64,000 bases of DNA from Mesodorylaimus sp. YZB2_4 (GCA_030248295.1 JASANH010001278.1:1105697-1169696), one strand, 5' to 3'. Counted from the stretch's first letter, positions 54,268-64,000 are shown. Translations and numbers: made by a program. Notes: generated by a model from the sequence alone, not told the origin.

Positions 54268-55162
54268 GACGAGTTCAAACAGCAATTCAAAGCGATCGTG
54301 CTATCATCGGAACCAGATGCATTGAGAACGATTCTATCACACGAACTGACTTTAGTCGCAACTATTTCCGCTTCCAGCGTAGGAAGCGATGATTATGGTC
54401 AATACGCCCCACGTCCAGTCGACTACCCCGCGATGCAAGACCTATTGCCAACACGTGCTCAGTTGCGTACAGCCCAGCGTGAACAATCCGCACTATGGGA
54501 TATTATTCAAGCATTATCCGGCATTTTCCCAGAGAGTGTCGATACTCGAACAGCTCTCAGGCGAATCTTGTACAAGTACGAACTGGCAAGCGACGGTGTT
54601 CTTCTGTACCGTCGACGTGAATGCAAACCAGTTGGAAAATCCTGGTGCATAGTTGTACCAACGACATATCGCAAATCGATATTTATTGCTCATCACAATT
54701 CGTCAGATCGGGTATCTGATCACCCAGGCTCCAACCGGATGATGCGAATCTTACGCCCTCTGTATCAATGGGATACCATGGAAACGGATATCCGAAGATG
54801 GTGTGCAGCGTGTCTTCCATGCAAGCTGAGAAAACCAGATCGAGTCAATCGAACACCTCCGCTGACCGAAATGCCTGTTCCAGAAGAATGGTTTACAGTA
54901 TGGGCAGTCGATTCTATGGGTCCTCTCAAAGTCACGCGCAAAGGCAATCGTTATTTGGTGAACTTCATCGACCTGCTAACGAAGTATTGTTACCTGATTC
55001 CAGTTCCTGATATTCGTGCCCGAACGGTAGCCAAGGTATTTTTGGACAATGTCTACATGAACCATCCACAAGCCCATACGTTACCATCTGATAATGGTCC
55101 AGAATATCACAACGCGATGCTTCAGCACGTCTGCAAAGAATTGGCTATTGCAACCCTAGTCC
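54268..55162 (+). pseudogene. Element A integrase (zinc finger plus partial core), truncated
   Basis: After a linker (QREQSALWDIIQAL), the HHCC finger is seen (AHHNSSDRVSDHPG ... CAACLPC). The core follows with the first Asp in AVDSMGPL and the second in PSDNGPEYHN. The reading frame ends at TLVL, where element B's LTR starts, before the third catalytic residue (Glu). Ty3/gypsy-type integrase is the best match. Confidence 0.85.
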
Positions 55163-55562
55163 TGTGATGGGGGGTTTCCTTCCCCGTTCCGTGCAGACCG
55201 CCCGGCTGCACGTGCCCTTGCACAGGTGCTCTTCCATAGGCCTGACTGAGCAAAGAGAGTCCAGATCAAACCAGATCTAACTGGTTATGTTCCTCGCCCG
55301 GATCGGTCCTTCTGACTGGCCCGCCTGACTGCTCGTCAGTCATCATCTACTCGTCGATCGGTGCGGTTAGGTCTATTCCCCCAGCTGCCCTCCCCTATAA
55401 GTGCTCTTCACTTGGTCGGTTGTACCAGCGTAGAGGTGTCCGCCTGTCGGCCTAATAAAGTGTCGTCTATATTAGCGTCCGTTCAGTAGGGACCACGCAG
55501 GGTAGATTCGAACCTTAGTACGCGTGTAGGTGGCCTGACCCACGACAGGGGAAGGTACCACA
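55163..55562 (+). repeat. 5' LTR of element B
   Basis: 400 bp from TGTGATGG to ACCACA, with a TATA box at 55396 (tataagtgct) and AATAAAG at 55454. The left edge coincides with the break in element A's integrase. Confidence 0.75.
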
Positions 55563-55580
55563 TTGGCGTCGCGAACTCCC
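55563..55580 (+). promoter_or_regulatory. Primer-binding site of element B
   Basis: TTGGCGTCGCGAACTCCC directly after the LTR. It shares TTGGCG with element C's site. Confidence 0.6.
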
Positions 55581-56087
55581 TGCGACTGGTGTACGCCCGA
55601 CTCTACAAACGTCGATCGACCGAGAGGAGAGTCGCTTGTCGACGTTATCATCTCTTTGAAGAAAGAAGAAAGAAGAAAGAAGAAATTTTCAGAAAAGAAG
55701 AATATTTATTGATTTTTTATTCTAGATCCACTTGATCTCTTCAGACAAGGTCTGCCCGTGGTTCGCCCAGTCTTGCAGTCGGTGCACTCGTCGCGGTACG
55801 GCTGATCACCTCTGTACGATTCCCGAAGCAGCTCGGCAAGCAGATTCGCGTGGCGTTTGGGATCGCCCTGGTAAGTGCATCTGGTATCCCCAGACTCTAC
55901 CAGGTAAATTGTCATTTTCTCGTTGCGTCTTTGGACTCGCCCTTATTTCGTGTCTCGGGCAAGTCCCCTATTCGGCATCGTGTGGTATTCTTCCCACAGT
56001 TTCTACACGCGGCTCGAATTTGTATTGATTATTTTCTTCGTGCCATTGTTTGTTTAACATCTAGGCTAGTAGCCCACGCCTGTGGGT

Positions 56088-59000
56088 ATGCGACGCGTGC
56101 AAACATCACGATATCAACGACCTGATAAGAAAGTGCATTCGGTTCGTCAATCGGTGCACGAAGTCGTCAACACAGTGGGCAGTGGTCATCAACAGCCCAC
56201 CATTCAACCGTCGCATAGTGGTCTACAGCCTGCTGTAACTATGTCTACTAACGACCCCTTTTCGTCTTCAGGCCTCTTTCGCACCCCTGTGCGTACAACG
56301 GCCATCACTACGACACAGTCGTCATTCGGCAAGCTGTACACTCAACCTGGCTCGTCTAGCAAAACGGTGTCTACAACAACAGCTACGACGCCTGTTTCTA
56401 TACCAGCTTCGTCCGTCTCGAGCACTGGCTGCACGTCAGCTTCATCAGTGCCCACTGTAATTCTAACATCGCCTCCGTTGCAAGGCCTTCTTGCTGAACA
56501 TTTCGCCGACCAACAGGCCGACGTGTCTACGCGTGATTCGCTCACCTGGGACCATTCCGATTTGGGCGAGAATGCCATCAATCGTCCATCGGTAGCCTTT
56601 GGGTTGGGTAAGCATAATTTTTCTTCCTCTGCTCCTAACCCTTTGCCCCAGACGACCGATCAATCAGTCGAAGGGCTTGTCCCGGTTATCGGCTCGCTAG
56701 ACACAACTCAGGCTGCAATGCCTTCTCAAACATCTCCGTCGTCAGTGGTAAACCCAGCCTCGACTAATGCGATTGCGAGTAGTGCGTCTATTTCGAGCCC
56801 TCCTGCGCCCACTGCAGGAGCGACGGCCGGTGGTCAACATGGTACGAACAAACACCATACACACAACGTCACAGCCTACGATATCATCCATTGCTCTGAT
56901 ATTCGCATTCTCGATCGCTGGGCTGGCATGGCTGGCTGGTTCAGTGTTTGGCCTCGAGACATTATTAAAGAAATGCAGCGCTACCCGTCGACGTATTTGC
57001 TTCTCTTGAAGCGAGAATTGGTTCTCTATTGCATAGCTGACTATGTTTTTCGTTTTAAGAGTTTCCCAACAGGTCAAGTGCCCCAGAATGATCTGGAACT
57101 GCCAATGATCGGTTGGATGCAAGCGGCAGCATTCGAATTCTTCGAATTCACAAAGAAACAATTGCACATCGAAGAATGTCGTAAGTACTTGCCAGATTCG
57201 TTGTGTAATGATCATTTACCCTTCTTATGGGATCCTCTCGTCTATTGGTGGACTGCTTATTGCAACATGCCACCCCCGACTGACACGTCGAAAGATCCGA
57301 AGGCAGGTAACTCGTTTACTATAGTGCCTAACGAGAACCAAACTAATTTCTGCCGATTAAGACCCGCTGGTGGTCATAGGCATCCTGATAACGAATATCA
57401 TGGGTTCAACACCGACCCTAATGTCGCCACATCCTTCTTTCCGGGTGAATCTGTAGTTCAGGCAACTGTCAAGGGTATCCCGCCGTATCCGAGACACCCT
57501 CCAACGTCTGTTTCTACAGTAACCACTTCTTCTAGAAGGTCGCCTGTACCTACCGTCGTCAATATTCAACCTGGTTCGTCCAGTCATGTTACAGGTACCT
57601 CTCGCGACGACCCGGTTGGCGACGATAGACCACCCCGTGGTGGGAAGCCGAAACATCCCCCTGGTAATGGCAAGCAACCAGGGGACGACGACAAGAAACA
57701 CGGGAAGCGAGATGATGATTCTCGCAAGAAGAAGCAACGACCATCGCGTGATCCACCTCGAAGGCAGCAGCGATCACGAAGACACGATGTGTCCCCGTGC
57801 ACTGTATCTACAAGCGATGCGGAATCCGATCATGATTCGAGTCCATCGTCATCGCCTCCCTCGTCGTCATCATCAACGACGACAGATTCATCTTCCGAGT
57901 CCTTCAGTTCGTCAGGATCGAAACATCGTCGATCGAGGAAATCGAAGAAAAAGACCAAACGTAAGTCTACTTCGAAACGTTTAGATACTCCACGATTACA
58001 ACCTTTGGACTCGTTCAAAGGTGGTATGAATGGTGAGTTTCGCATTTGGCTTAGGCAATTTGAAAGCTGCATGCATTCTTTCAAAGACAAGGTGAAGTTG
58101 CGTTACTTCGCATCTTGCATGAAAGACGATGCTGCAATCACTTGGTCTCAGCTCTCCAAAGCTCAAACCAAGTCTTTCAAATCTGCTGTTAAGGCAATGT
58201 CAGAAACTTATGACAGACCAGTCCATCCTGACACGCAAAGGCGGTTGATCCAAGCCTGCGTTCAGACTGCTTCTGAGCCTGTCATGAAGTATCTACAACG
58301 TCTTCGTGAGTTAGCTCGCGGTCTTTATTCCAACGATTCGCAGCGAGAACAAGAAATTTCGTTCCAATTCTCCGCTGGCTTAGTGGAACCACTCCGCTCC
58401 GAATTGGCGAAAGTCCTACTGTCGGAGAAAGGTCCGCCTGACCTTTCGCGGAAGATTCAACTCGCTTGTGATTACGAATCATATTTCGCTGTGAACAAGC
58501 CGTCTTCGTCGTCTGCAGTGACTATGGCTACAGTAAGTCCATCTGCTAAAGTCATGACAACTTCTGCTTTTCATTCAGATAAGCCCGACGATTTTGTCGA
58601 CGACGAATACGACGAAGATTACCACGACGACGAACCTGGCTCGTCCAACACGGTTCATCACACCTCATTCCGTGGCCCATCTGGCTCGTATCGTGGACGA
58701 TATTCACGCCCTGGCTCTCATGGCCAACGAGGGTACCAACGATCCTATCGAGGTAACTCGCAGTCACGTTCTTATGGTGATTATCGTGGTCAATCATCCG
58801 ATTTCCGATATCGAGACTCATCTCGAGATCGATATCGTGAATCCACGGATGATCGATATCGCGATCGCGCGGCGATCGCTATCGCAGTGATCAGCGATAC
58901 GGCTATCGACCTCGCGACTCATCATACGAACGGCAATATGATCAGCGTGACCAGCATGGATATCGATCGCGTGATCCAACACCAGATCGATATCGCAATG

Positions 59001-59203
59001 ACCGTCCGCGTGATCGATCTGCTGATCGCGACCCTTGTCGTGATCAATTATCCAGGCAACGACAAGCCTCGGGTAATGAATTCAAGAACAAATGTCACAA
59101 TTGCGGTGGCACTGGGCATTATGCTCGGAATTGCCCTAGTCCGTGTGTCTCCTGTGGACGCCCTGGTCATCTATCATCCGAGTGCCCATCTCGCTGACGA
59201 AAT
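56088..59203 (+). pseudogene. Element B Gag polyprotein, frameshifted
   Basis: ATG 56088 opens a long ORF with a Ser/Thr/Pro-rich N-terminus, a conserved-looking globular block (DIRILDRWAGMAGWFSVWP, LPFLWDPLVYWW), a basic RS-like segment, and a retrotransposon capsid domain (SFKGGMNGEFRIWLRQFE ... EQEISFQFSAGL). A one-base slip in a gatcgcgcggcgatcgc stretch near 58870 moves the rest to another frame. There, an Arg/Asp/Tyr-rich tail and two CCHC zinc knuckles (CHNCGGTGHYARNC at 59093, then CVSCGRPGHLSSEC) end at a TGA near 59203. Gag packages the element RNA. Confidence 0.8.
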
Positions 59204-59230
59204 GATAGTCTGACTCGCACTTCGAGTGCC

Positions 59231-59436
59231 TGTGATATAGTTAAGTTTCAACGATACGCATATGAGTACGCTGTTAGCTATGCTCTTGCACCGTACATTG
59301 TTTAGTCTCCTGTCAGTAGTTGGAAGACTGAATCACAGGCCAGCTTGGTAGGTGAGCTTTGGTAGGAGGCTTATTCACTCATAATGTAGCGGGCTAGTAA
59401 AACGGTCGCTCATACCGAGGGTCCGTGTACATTACA
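59231..59436 (+). repeat. 5' LTR of element C
   Basis: TGTGATATAGTTAAG to TGTACATTACA. It differs from the 3' LTR by ATAG/ATAT near the start and CTGTTAG/CTATTAG about 40 bp in. Confidence 0.9.
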
Positions 59437-59455
59437 TTGGCGACGTCGACTGCGG
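59437..59455 (+). promoter_or_regulatory. Primer-binding site of element C
   Basis: TTGGCGACGTCGACTGCGG immediately after the 5' LTR. Confidence 0.6.
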
Positions 59456-59510
59456 ACTTCTGGTGGAGCCAGATTCTGGAATTGTATACCTTTTGGACAG
59501 TTCTTTGGGA

Positions 59511-62405
59511 ATGACCGAGGCTGAACGTTTGGAGCGAGTTCGTAGATTCCGGTTCGATAAGTTCGATCCTACTGGCGAGGATTATCAATACTACATTCAA
59601 CGATTTGAATTGGAACTGGTACGATTTGGAATCGAGGGGGAGGCGAATGCGCAAGCAAAGAGGTCCCTGCTCTTGACCAGTATTGGCCCGGATGCGTTCA
59701 AAGTTCTGGTCGATCATTTTCGTCCGGGGGAGGTTCTACAACAAACGTACAACGATCTGAAAGCAGCCCTGGAAGGGTACTACCGGAAGCAGGTCTGTGC
59801 GATGGCGGAACGTGTGCGATTCGTGCAGAGATCCAGGAAGGAGGAGGAGACGGTCGCGATGTGGATCAACAGCTTGAGGGGAATTGCTGGGAACTGTAAC
59901 TTTGGACCCACGTTAGATGAAAGGATTCGAGACCAGCTGATTCTTGGCATCAACAACGACGCGTGGCAGAAGGAACTGTTCAAGCAACATCCTACGCTGG
60001 ATGCAACATTGGCCCAAGTGGAGGCAACGGCACTCATTCTGGAAAGCGCCTCGCTGCAACACAAACGCCTACAGGAGATGGGCAGTAGTAGCAAGGAAGG
60101 AATGGTGAGTCGCTTGCACAGAAAGGATGGAACGCCCAAGTCAAAGAAAGGTGCATCTTCTGAACCACGACGGTTGAAGAAAGGAGTTGACTGCTTCAAA
60201 TGCGGGTACAAGCTTCACAAAGACGAGGAGAAGTGTCCAGCACTTGGAAAGGCTTGCAACGAATGCGGTCAGTTGGATCACTTTGGACGAGTTTGCGTGA
60301 AGTCAGGCAAGGCAGTTATCGATAAGAATGGCCTAAAGGGCAAGGGGGTTCATCATATCCACAACAGGGGTGGCAATGGTACATCAGACGACGACGAGTC
60401 GACGGAGAAAGACTTCTACACACCGCAGTTTTTCGTGAGCAACATCAATGCAGTTGGAACTGGCAGCAACAAATTGGCCAGGAAACACAAGGACAGTGTT
60501 TCGTCCACACAAGCGTGCAAGCGTGGAGGAAGGATTGGTTTGGCTCCTTGGCTCATGCTTGGTACGATGGTCGTGTTGGTAGGGGCGACACAGGCGGCAA
60601 CAGGATTTCGACCACTGATTTGCGATAGCCAGGGATCGAGGGTATCCTTGGATCTGTCGATCAAGACGCGCTGCGGTGAACGGCCACCAACGAAACTGGA
60701 GCAGCCCGACGAGGGAACGGTCACTCTTTACAAGGTGAACATTGCAAAGTTTGAGTCTACGGCTTGGAGATGCATGAAGGTGAGGACCACGGCATCGGCT
60801 TGGACAAACTTTCTGAAGTGGAACTACGACCACGACATGCGACACGACACGGTTGGCATGTCAGAGGCGGAATGTCGTACCATGATCCGGAACAAGCGCT
60901 GTCAGGCTGGCTTACTGATGGGTGGAACTGATGTAATGCACACAAGCAACCAGGTCGAACCACCGTATACGTCAGGTTTGCCATGGAACTGCTGCAAATG
61001 GGTCGAGGCTTCTACGGAGAACTGCTTCTTGGTGAAGGGAAAGGTGTTTATGACACACGGAGGCCAGGTCGAATCCAGTTTGGGCAATACAGCGGCTTGC
61101 AAGTACGAAAACGGTTCATGCGTACTGTCAACAGGGGCAATGCTCATTTGGGAAAAACGGGCAGAGGTCCAATGCGAGTTCGTTCAATGGAAGAGTATGC
61201 AGGGAAACTGGTGGAAAGGGAAGTTTCTGAGCCAGGATCGAGACTTTGCACTTACTTGGGATCCAGAGGAACGGGACACTCGAACGATGTGCGATGGAAC
61301 GAAAGCGGTATGGACGGATCAAGGAATTCCACTACGTCGTACGCTATACCACTACACACATCAGCGCATAAGGCGAGCAGAAGACAAGCGCACTGGAGGT
61401 GGAGCGGCGCCAGTACCAAGCGACACGGTAGCTGGGCAGTTTCAGGCTTGGGAGTTGCGCTGGAACGAGTACGTGAACGGGGAATTGGCATACACATTTT
61501 GGTCAACGTGCAACATGATGGTGGAAATGCAGAACATGGATCTGATTTTCGCGCATCAGGAGCCAACGTTGGTAGCAAGGAGACGCCTACGGGACCAGCA
61601 GATAATGGCTAGGCTGACTGGAACGATCCTGGATGTTTGGCCTTGCGTTGCGGTGGATTCATTCGTGTTCTTGCCTATGCCGAAGCATCGTTGTTACAAG
61701 GAGATTCCGATCAGGTACGCGATTGGCCATATCACGGCGGTGGGGTTTCTCGATCCAAAAACGTCGATAATTTTTGGGAGTGGAGAACCAGCACAGTGTC
61801 ACTTGGTGGAAGAACAACACCTGAATGACGATGACGGGCAGGTATGGGTCTACGAGGGTACGAACGGGACGGCTCGATTGTTCAATGGGACCATACTTCC
61901 GCTACCTCTTTTTGGGAACCAATCGGCAGTGTTTGGGGACTTTCACACAATTATTCACAAACCTATCACAGCTTACAACGTGGAAGAGATTAGAGGACAG
62001 GCAAGTCTCAACGACGTGTTCAAGACGATGGAGGAACATGACCAGATCCTCTCAGAGCTGAGCACTGTGGGCAACAGCAGAAAACCGTCAAATGCAACGA
62101 GACAGGTTTTGGATACCTTGCGGCGGTACACCCCATGGGGATTCGTAGACAACTTGGTGAGTCAGTTGAAGGACCTATGGATTTGCTCAGTCTGTGGCGC
62201 AGTTACGCTTTGGGCCGTGGTAAAATGGTTTCGTCCTCGTACAGCTTGGAGGTATGCGAAGGCGAGAGGTGTTGCAGTCTGGGAAAGGATGCATCATCGT
62301 TTGCGAAGTTCGACAGAGCAAGCGGCAGTGGAAATGGGTCGGCCAGCAAACGAGCGTGTTGATCATCGGGATGCAAATGTTGATCAACGGAGCCGCGTGT
62401 TTTGA
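59511..62405 (+). CDS. Gag-Envelope fusion polyprotein of element C
   Basis: 964 codons without a stop from ATG 59511 (the frame is open from 59463, a GTG). The N-terminal part is a Gag with a capsid-like region (EDYQYYIQRFELEL, KAALEGYYRKQ, RIRDQLILGI) and two zinc knuckles around 60190-60300 (CFKCGYKLHKDEEKC and CNECGQLDHFGRVC). About 80 residues later, at about 60540, a signal-like hydrophobic segment (APWLMLGTMVVLVGATQA) starts a Cys-rich ectodomain of roughly 520 residues with Trp/Cys motifs and NxS/T sites. A membrane segment follows near 62170-62225 (WICSVCGAVTLWAVVKW) with a basic tail of about 60 residues. No protease, RT, RNase H or integrase lies between. The envelope class is not assigned; virus-derived fusion proteins of this general plan are known in nematode and arthropod LTR elements. 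Confidence 0.8.
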   Translation: MTEAERLERVRRFRFDKFDPTGEDYQYYIQRFELELVRFGIEGEANAQAKRSLLLTSIGPDAFKVLVDHFRPGEVLQQTYNDLKAALEGYYRKQVCAMAERVRFVQRSRKEEETVAMWINSLRGIAGNCNFGPTLDERIRDQLILGINNDAWQKELFKQHPTLDATLAQVEATALILESASLQHKRLQEMGSSSKEGMVSRLHRKDGTPKSKKGASSEPRRLKKGVDCFKCGYKLHKDEEKCPALGKACNECGQLDHFGRVCVKSGKAVIDKNGLKGKGVHHIHNRGGNGTSDDDESTEKDFYTPQFFVSNINAVGTGSNKLARKHKDSVSSTQACKRGGRIGLAPWLMLGTMVVLVGATQAATGFRPLICDSQGSRVSLDLSIKTRCGERPPTKLEQPDEGTVTLYKVNIAKFESTAWRCMKVRTTASAWTNFLKWNYDHDMRHDTVGMSEAECRTMIRNKRCQAGLLMGGTDVMHTSNQVEPPYTSGLPWNCCKWVEASTENCFLVKGKVFMTHGGQVESSLGNTAACKYENGSCVLSTGAMLIWEKRAEVQCEFVQWKSMQGNWWKGKFLSQDRDFALTWDPEERDTRTMCDGTKAVWTDQGIPLRRTLYHYTHQRIRRAEDKRTGGGAAPVPSDTVAGQFQAWELRWNEYVNGELAYTFWSTCNMMVEMQNMDLIFAHQEPTLVARRRLRDQQIMARLTGTILDVWPCVAVDSFVFLPMPKHRCYKEIPIRYAIGHITAVGFLDPKTSIIFGSGEPAQCHLVEEQHLNDDDGQVWVYEGTNGTARLFNGTILPLPLFGNQSAVFGDFHTIIHKPITAYNVEEIRGQASLNDVFKTMEEHDQILSELSTVGNSRKPSNATRQVLDTLRRYTPWGFVDNLVSQLKDLWICSVCGAVTLWAVVKWFRPRTAWRYAKARGVAVWERMHHRLRSSTEQAAVEMGRPANERVDHRDANVDQRSRVF

Positions 62406-62443
62406 AGAGGTTATTCAAGAGAGCGGAAGCTGAAGGCATATTT

Positions 62444-62457
62444 TATTGGGGGAGATA
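62444..62457 (+). promoter_or_regulatory. Polypurine tract of element C
   Basis: A gggggaga run just 5' of the 3' LTR, where plus-strand priming is expected. Confidence 0.55.
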
Positions 62458-62663
62458 TGTGATATATTTAAGTTTCAACGATACGCATATGAGTACGCTA
62501 TTAGCTATGCTCTTGCACCGTACATTGTTTAGTCTCCTGTCAGTAGTTGGAAGACTGAATCACAGGCCAGCTTGGTAGGTGAGCTTTGGTAGGAGGCTTA
62601 TTCACTCATAATGTAGCGGGCTAGTAAAACGGTCGCTCATACCGAGGGTCCGTGTACATTACA
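62458..62663 (+). repeat. 3' LTR of element C
   Basis: 206 bp, nearly identical to 59231-59436. Confidence 0.9.
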
Positions 62664-64000
62664 CGATCGTGAGAAACTTCGAAAAGTGGTAGCTTCAAAC
62701 TGTGATGTTTTTGCGCTAAACAAATATGAGATTGCAGGTACGCATTTAGCGAAGCACAAAATCGACACAGTCGATGCCAAGCCCATCATGGCTCGTCCTC
62801 GTCGCCTGATCGAAAGCCAAAAATCGATCGTGAAAGAAGAAATTGGCAAATTACTTCGCCTTGGTTGGATTCGACCATCACGCTCTTCTTGGGCGTCTCC
62901 GATCGTTATGGTCAAAAAGAAGAATGGCGATTGGAGAATGTGCATCGATTTCCGAGCTGTTAATGCTGTGACACGGAAAGATGCGCATACGCTCCTGAAC
63001 ATTCACGAAATGTTGGATACATTGCGAGGTAGTACCTTCTTTTCTGTTTTCGATATGACTTCGGGTTACAGCCAGATCCCCTTGGATCCGTCAACGGCTG
63101 AGAAAACAGCATTTATCACCCCCTTTGGGTTCTGGTAATATGCAAATATGCCGTTTGGCCTCTGCAATGCCCCTGCTGAATTTCAACGATGCATGGAACT
63201 GGCTTTGAGTGGTCTTCTTTAGCAATACGTCATGTGCTATCTTGACGATATTATTATTTTTAGCAGATCGGTTGATGAAGACGAGTCCCACTTGGCAACT
63301 GTGTTCGATCGACTTCGATATGCTAACCTGAAATTGGAACCTTCGAAGTGTTCGATTGGAATGGACAAGGTCGAGTACCTTGGACATTGCATATCGAAAG
63401 ACGGTTATCGTCCAACAGACGATAAAATCGATAAGGTTCGCAATTTTCTGGTTCCCCGTAACCAAGACGAACTACATAAGTCATAGGTCTTGCTAGTTAC
63501 TATCGATCGTTTATCGAGGGATTTTCTCAACGATCTCGTTCCCTGAGGCACCTCCTCAGAAAGGGTACCAAATTCGAATGGACAGACGCTTGTCAGTCAG
63601 AATTCGAAGACCTCCGTCAGCGGCTGGTTTCTCCACCAGTCCTGCGATTCGTCGATTTCTCTTTACCTTTCTGGCTGAGCACCGACGCTAGCAACACGGC
63701 TATTGGCGCAGTGCTGGAACAATACGACCCAGCCCGTCCAACGAAACCGTGGCCGGTGGGCTATGCGTCTCGTACGCTCAACTCAGCCGAACAGAAGTAT
63801 TCGACGATCGATCGAGAATGCCTCGCCATTTATTGGGGCATTCTCCATTATCGTTATTATCTTTATGGTCGCCCGTTTGAGGTATATACTGACCATAAGC
63901 CGCTCCTACAATGGTATAAGGAGAAAGATCTCGAAGGTAGGAGGGGTAGGTGGTTACTCAAACTACAGGATTATCTGTTTAGCATCACTCACGCTCGTGG
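62664..64000 (+). pseudogene. Element B pol: reverse transcriptase and RNase H, disabled
   Basis: Directly after element C the frame reads into RT: VKEEIGKLLRLGWIRPSRS, SPIVMVKKKNGDWRMCIDFR, FFSVFDMTSGYSQIPLD, MPFGLCNAPAEFQR and the catalytic CYLDDIIIFS. There is a TAA at 63136 (where W/Y-Q is expected) and a TAG near 63220 (where Trp is expected). A frameshift near 63475 precedes GLASYYRSFIEGF. RNase H then follows with STDASNTAIGAVL, TIDRECLAIYW and YTDHKPLLQW to the window edge. The aspartic protease expected before RT is absent. Ty3/gypsy family by motif. Confidence 0.88.

Larger units (their letters stand above)
51962..55162 (+). mobile_element. LTR retroelement A (dUTPase-bearing), truncated by element B
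   Basis: Contains a 5' LTR, primer site, Gag-like ORFs, dUTPase, and integrase zinc finger plus core. It stops at 55162 in mid-integrase where the LTR of element B begins. The protease, reverse transcriptase and RNase H expected between dUTPase and integrase are missing, so the copy had lost internal sequence. The remaining integrase and 3' LTR should lie beyond element B, outside the window. Confidence 0.8.
59231..62663 (+). mobile_element. LTR retroelement C: Gag-Env element without pol
   Basis: 3433 bp with two LTRs of 206 bp differing at about two positions, a primer site, one long ORF, and a purine tract (gggggaga) just before the 3' LTR. All parts of a transposition-competent RNA except pol are present. 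The near-identical LTRs indicate recent insertion. The flanks (gtgcc on the left, cgatc on the right) are not a target duplication. Confidence 0.85.
55163..64000 (+). mobile_element. LTR retroelement B (Ty3/gypsy-like), interrupted by element C
   Basis: 5' LTR (55163-55562), primer site, long leader, Gag with zinc knuckles, then after element C (59231-62663) a pol with RT and RNase H that runs off the right edge. It is inserted in element A's integrase. Nonsense codons and frameshifts show it is dead. Confidence 0.85.

Overview
The window looks like a piece of a eukaryotic, probably nematode, chromosome. The evidence is short introns of about 50 bp next to kilobase introns, secreted C-type-lectin, PAN and M1-peptidase genes, and degenerate interstitial arrays of the TTAGGC telomere-type repeat (read here as CCTAAG). 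The phylum call is inference. Gene models were assembled by eye from open frames, GT/AG sites and phase.

Layout. 1-5.3 kb: two minus-strand C-type-lectin-like genes (the first leaves the window at its left edge; the second adds a PAN domain), separated by a hAT-like element that itself carries a pogo-like MITE. 6.5-9 kb: a minus-strand voltage-gated K+ channel. 11.3-12.5 kb: a damaged seven-helix-receptor-like locus. 13.0 kb: a small secreted Cys-rich propeptide. 15.1-29.7 kb: two tandem minus-strand genes, each apparently encoding a secreted two-module M1 aminopeptidase whose first module keeps the catalytic residues and whose second has lost them. 30-38 kb: repeat-rich DNA with a 17-bp minisatellite, TTAGGC-type arrays and an intact-looking 728-codon LINE ORF inserted in those arrays. 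38.8-39.5 kb: an orphan secreted protein gene. 42.5-47.3 kb: two genes (one on each strand) built from a Cys-rich beta/gamma-crystallin-like domain. 49.1-50.5 kb: a four-exon secreted/PAN gene.

52-64 kb is a stack of three LTR retroelements. Element A (dUTPase plus integrase, no reverse transcriptase left) is cut inside its integrase by element B (400-bp LTR, Gag, zinc knuckles, RT, RNase H). B is in turn interrupted by element C, a 3.4-kb element with two 206-bp LTRs and one long ORF that joins Gag directly to an envelope-like glycoprotein with no pol between them. B continues past the right edge.

The host genes share a theme: most encode secreted or surface proteins (lectin/PAN, peptidases, crystallin-like and Cys-rich proteins), as expected of a fast-evolving gut, cuticle or secretory repertoire. 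The most unusual items are the Gag-Env element, the dUTPase retroelement, the active/inactive M1 tandem with a likely gene-conversion tract, and the LINE embedded in telomere-type repeats.
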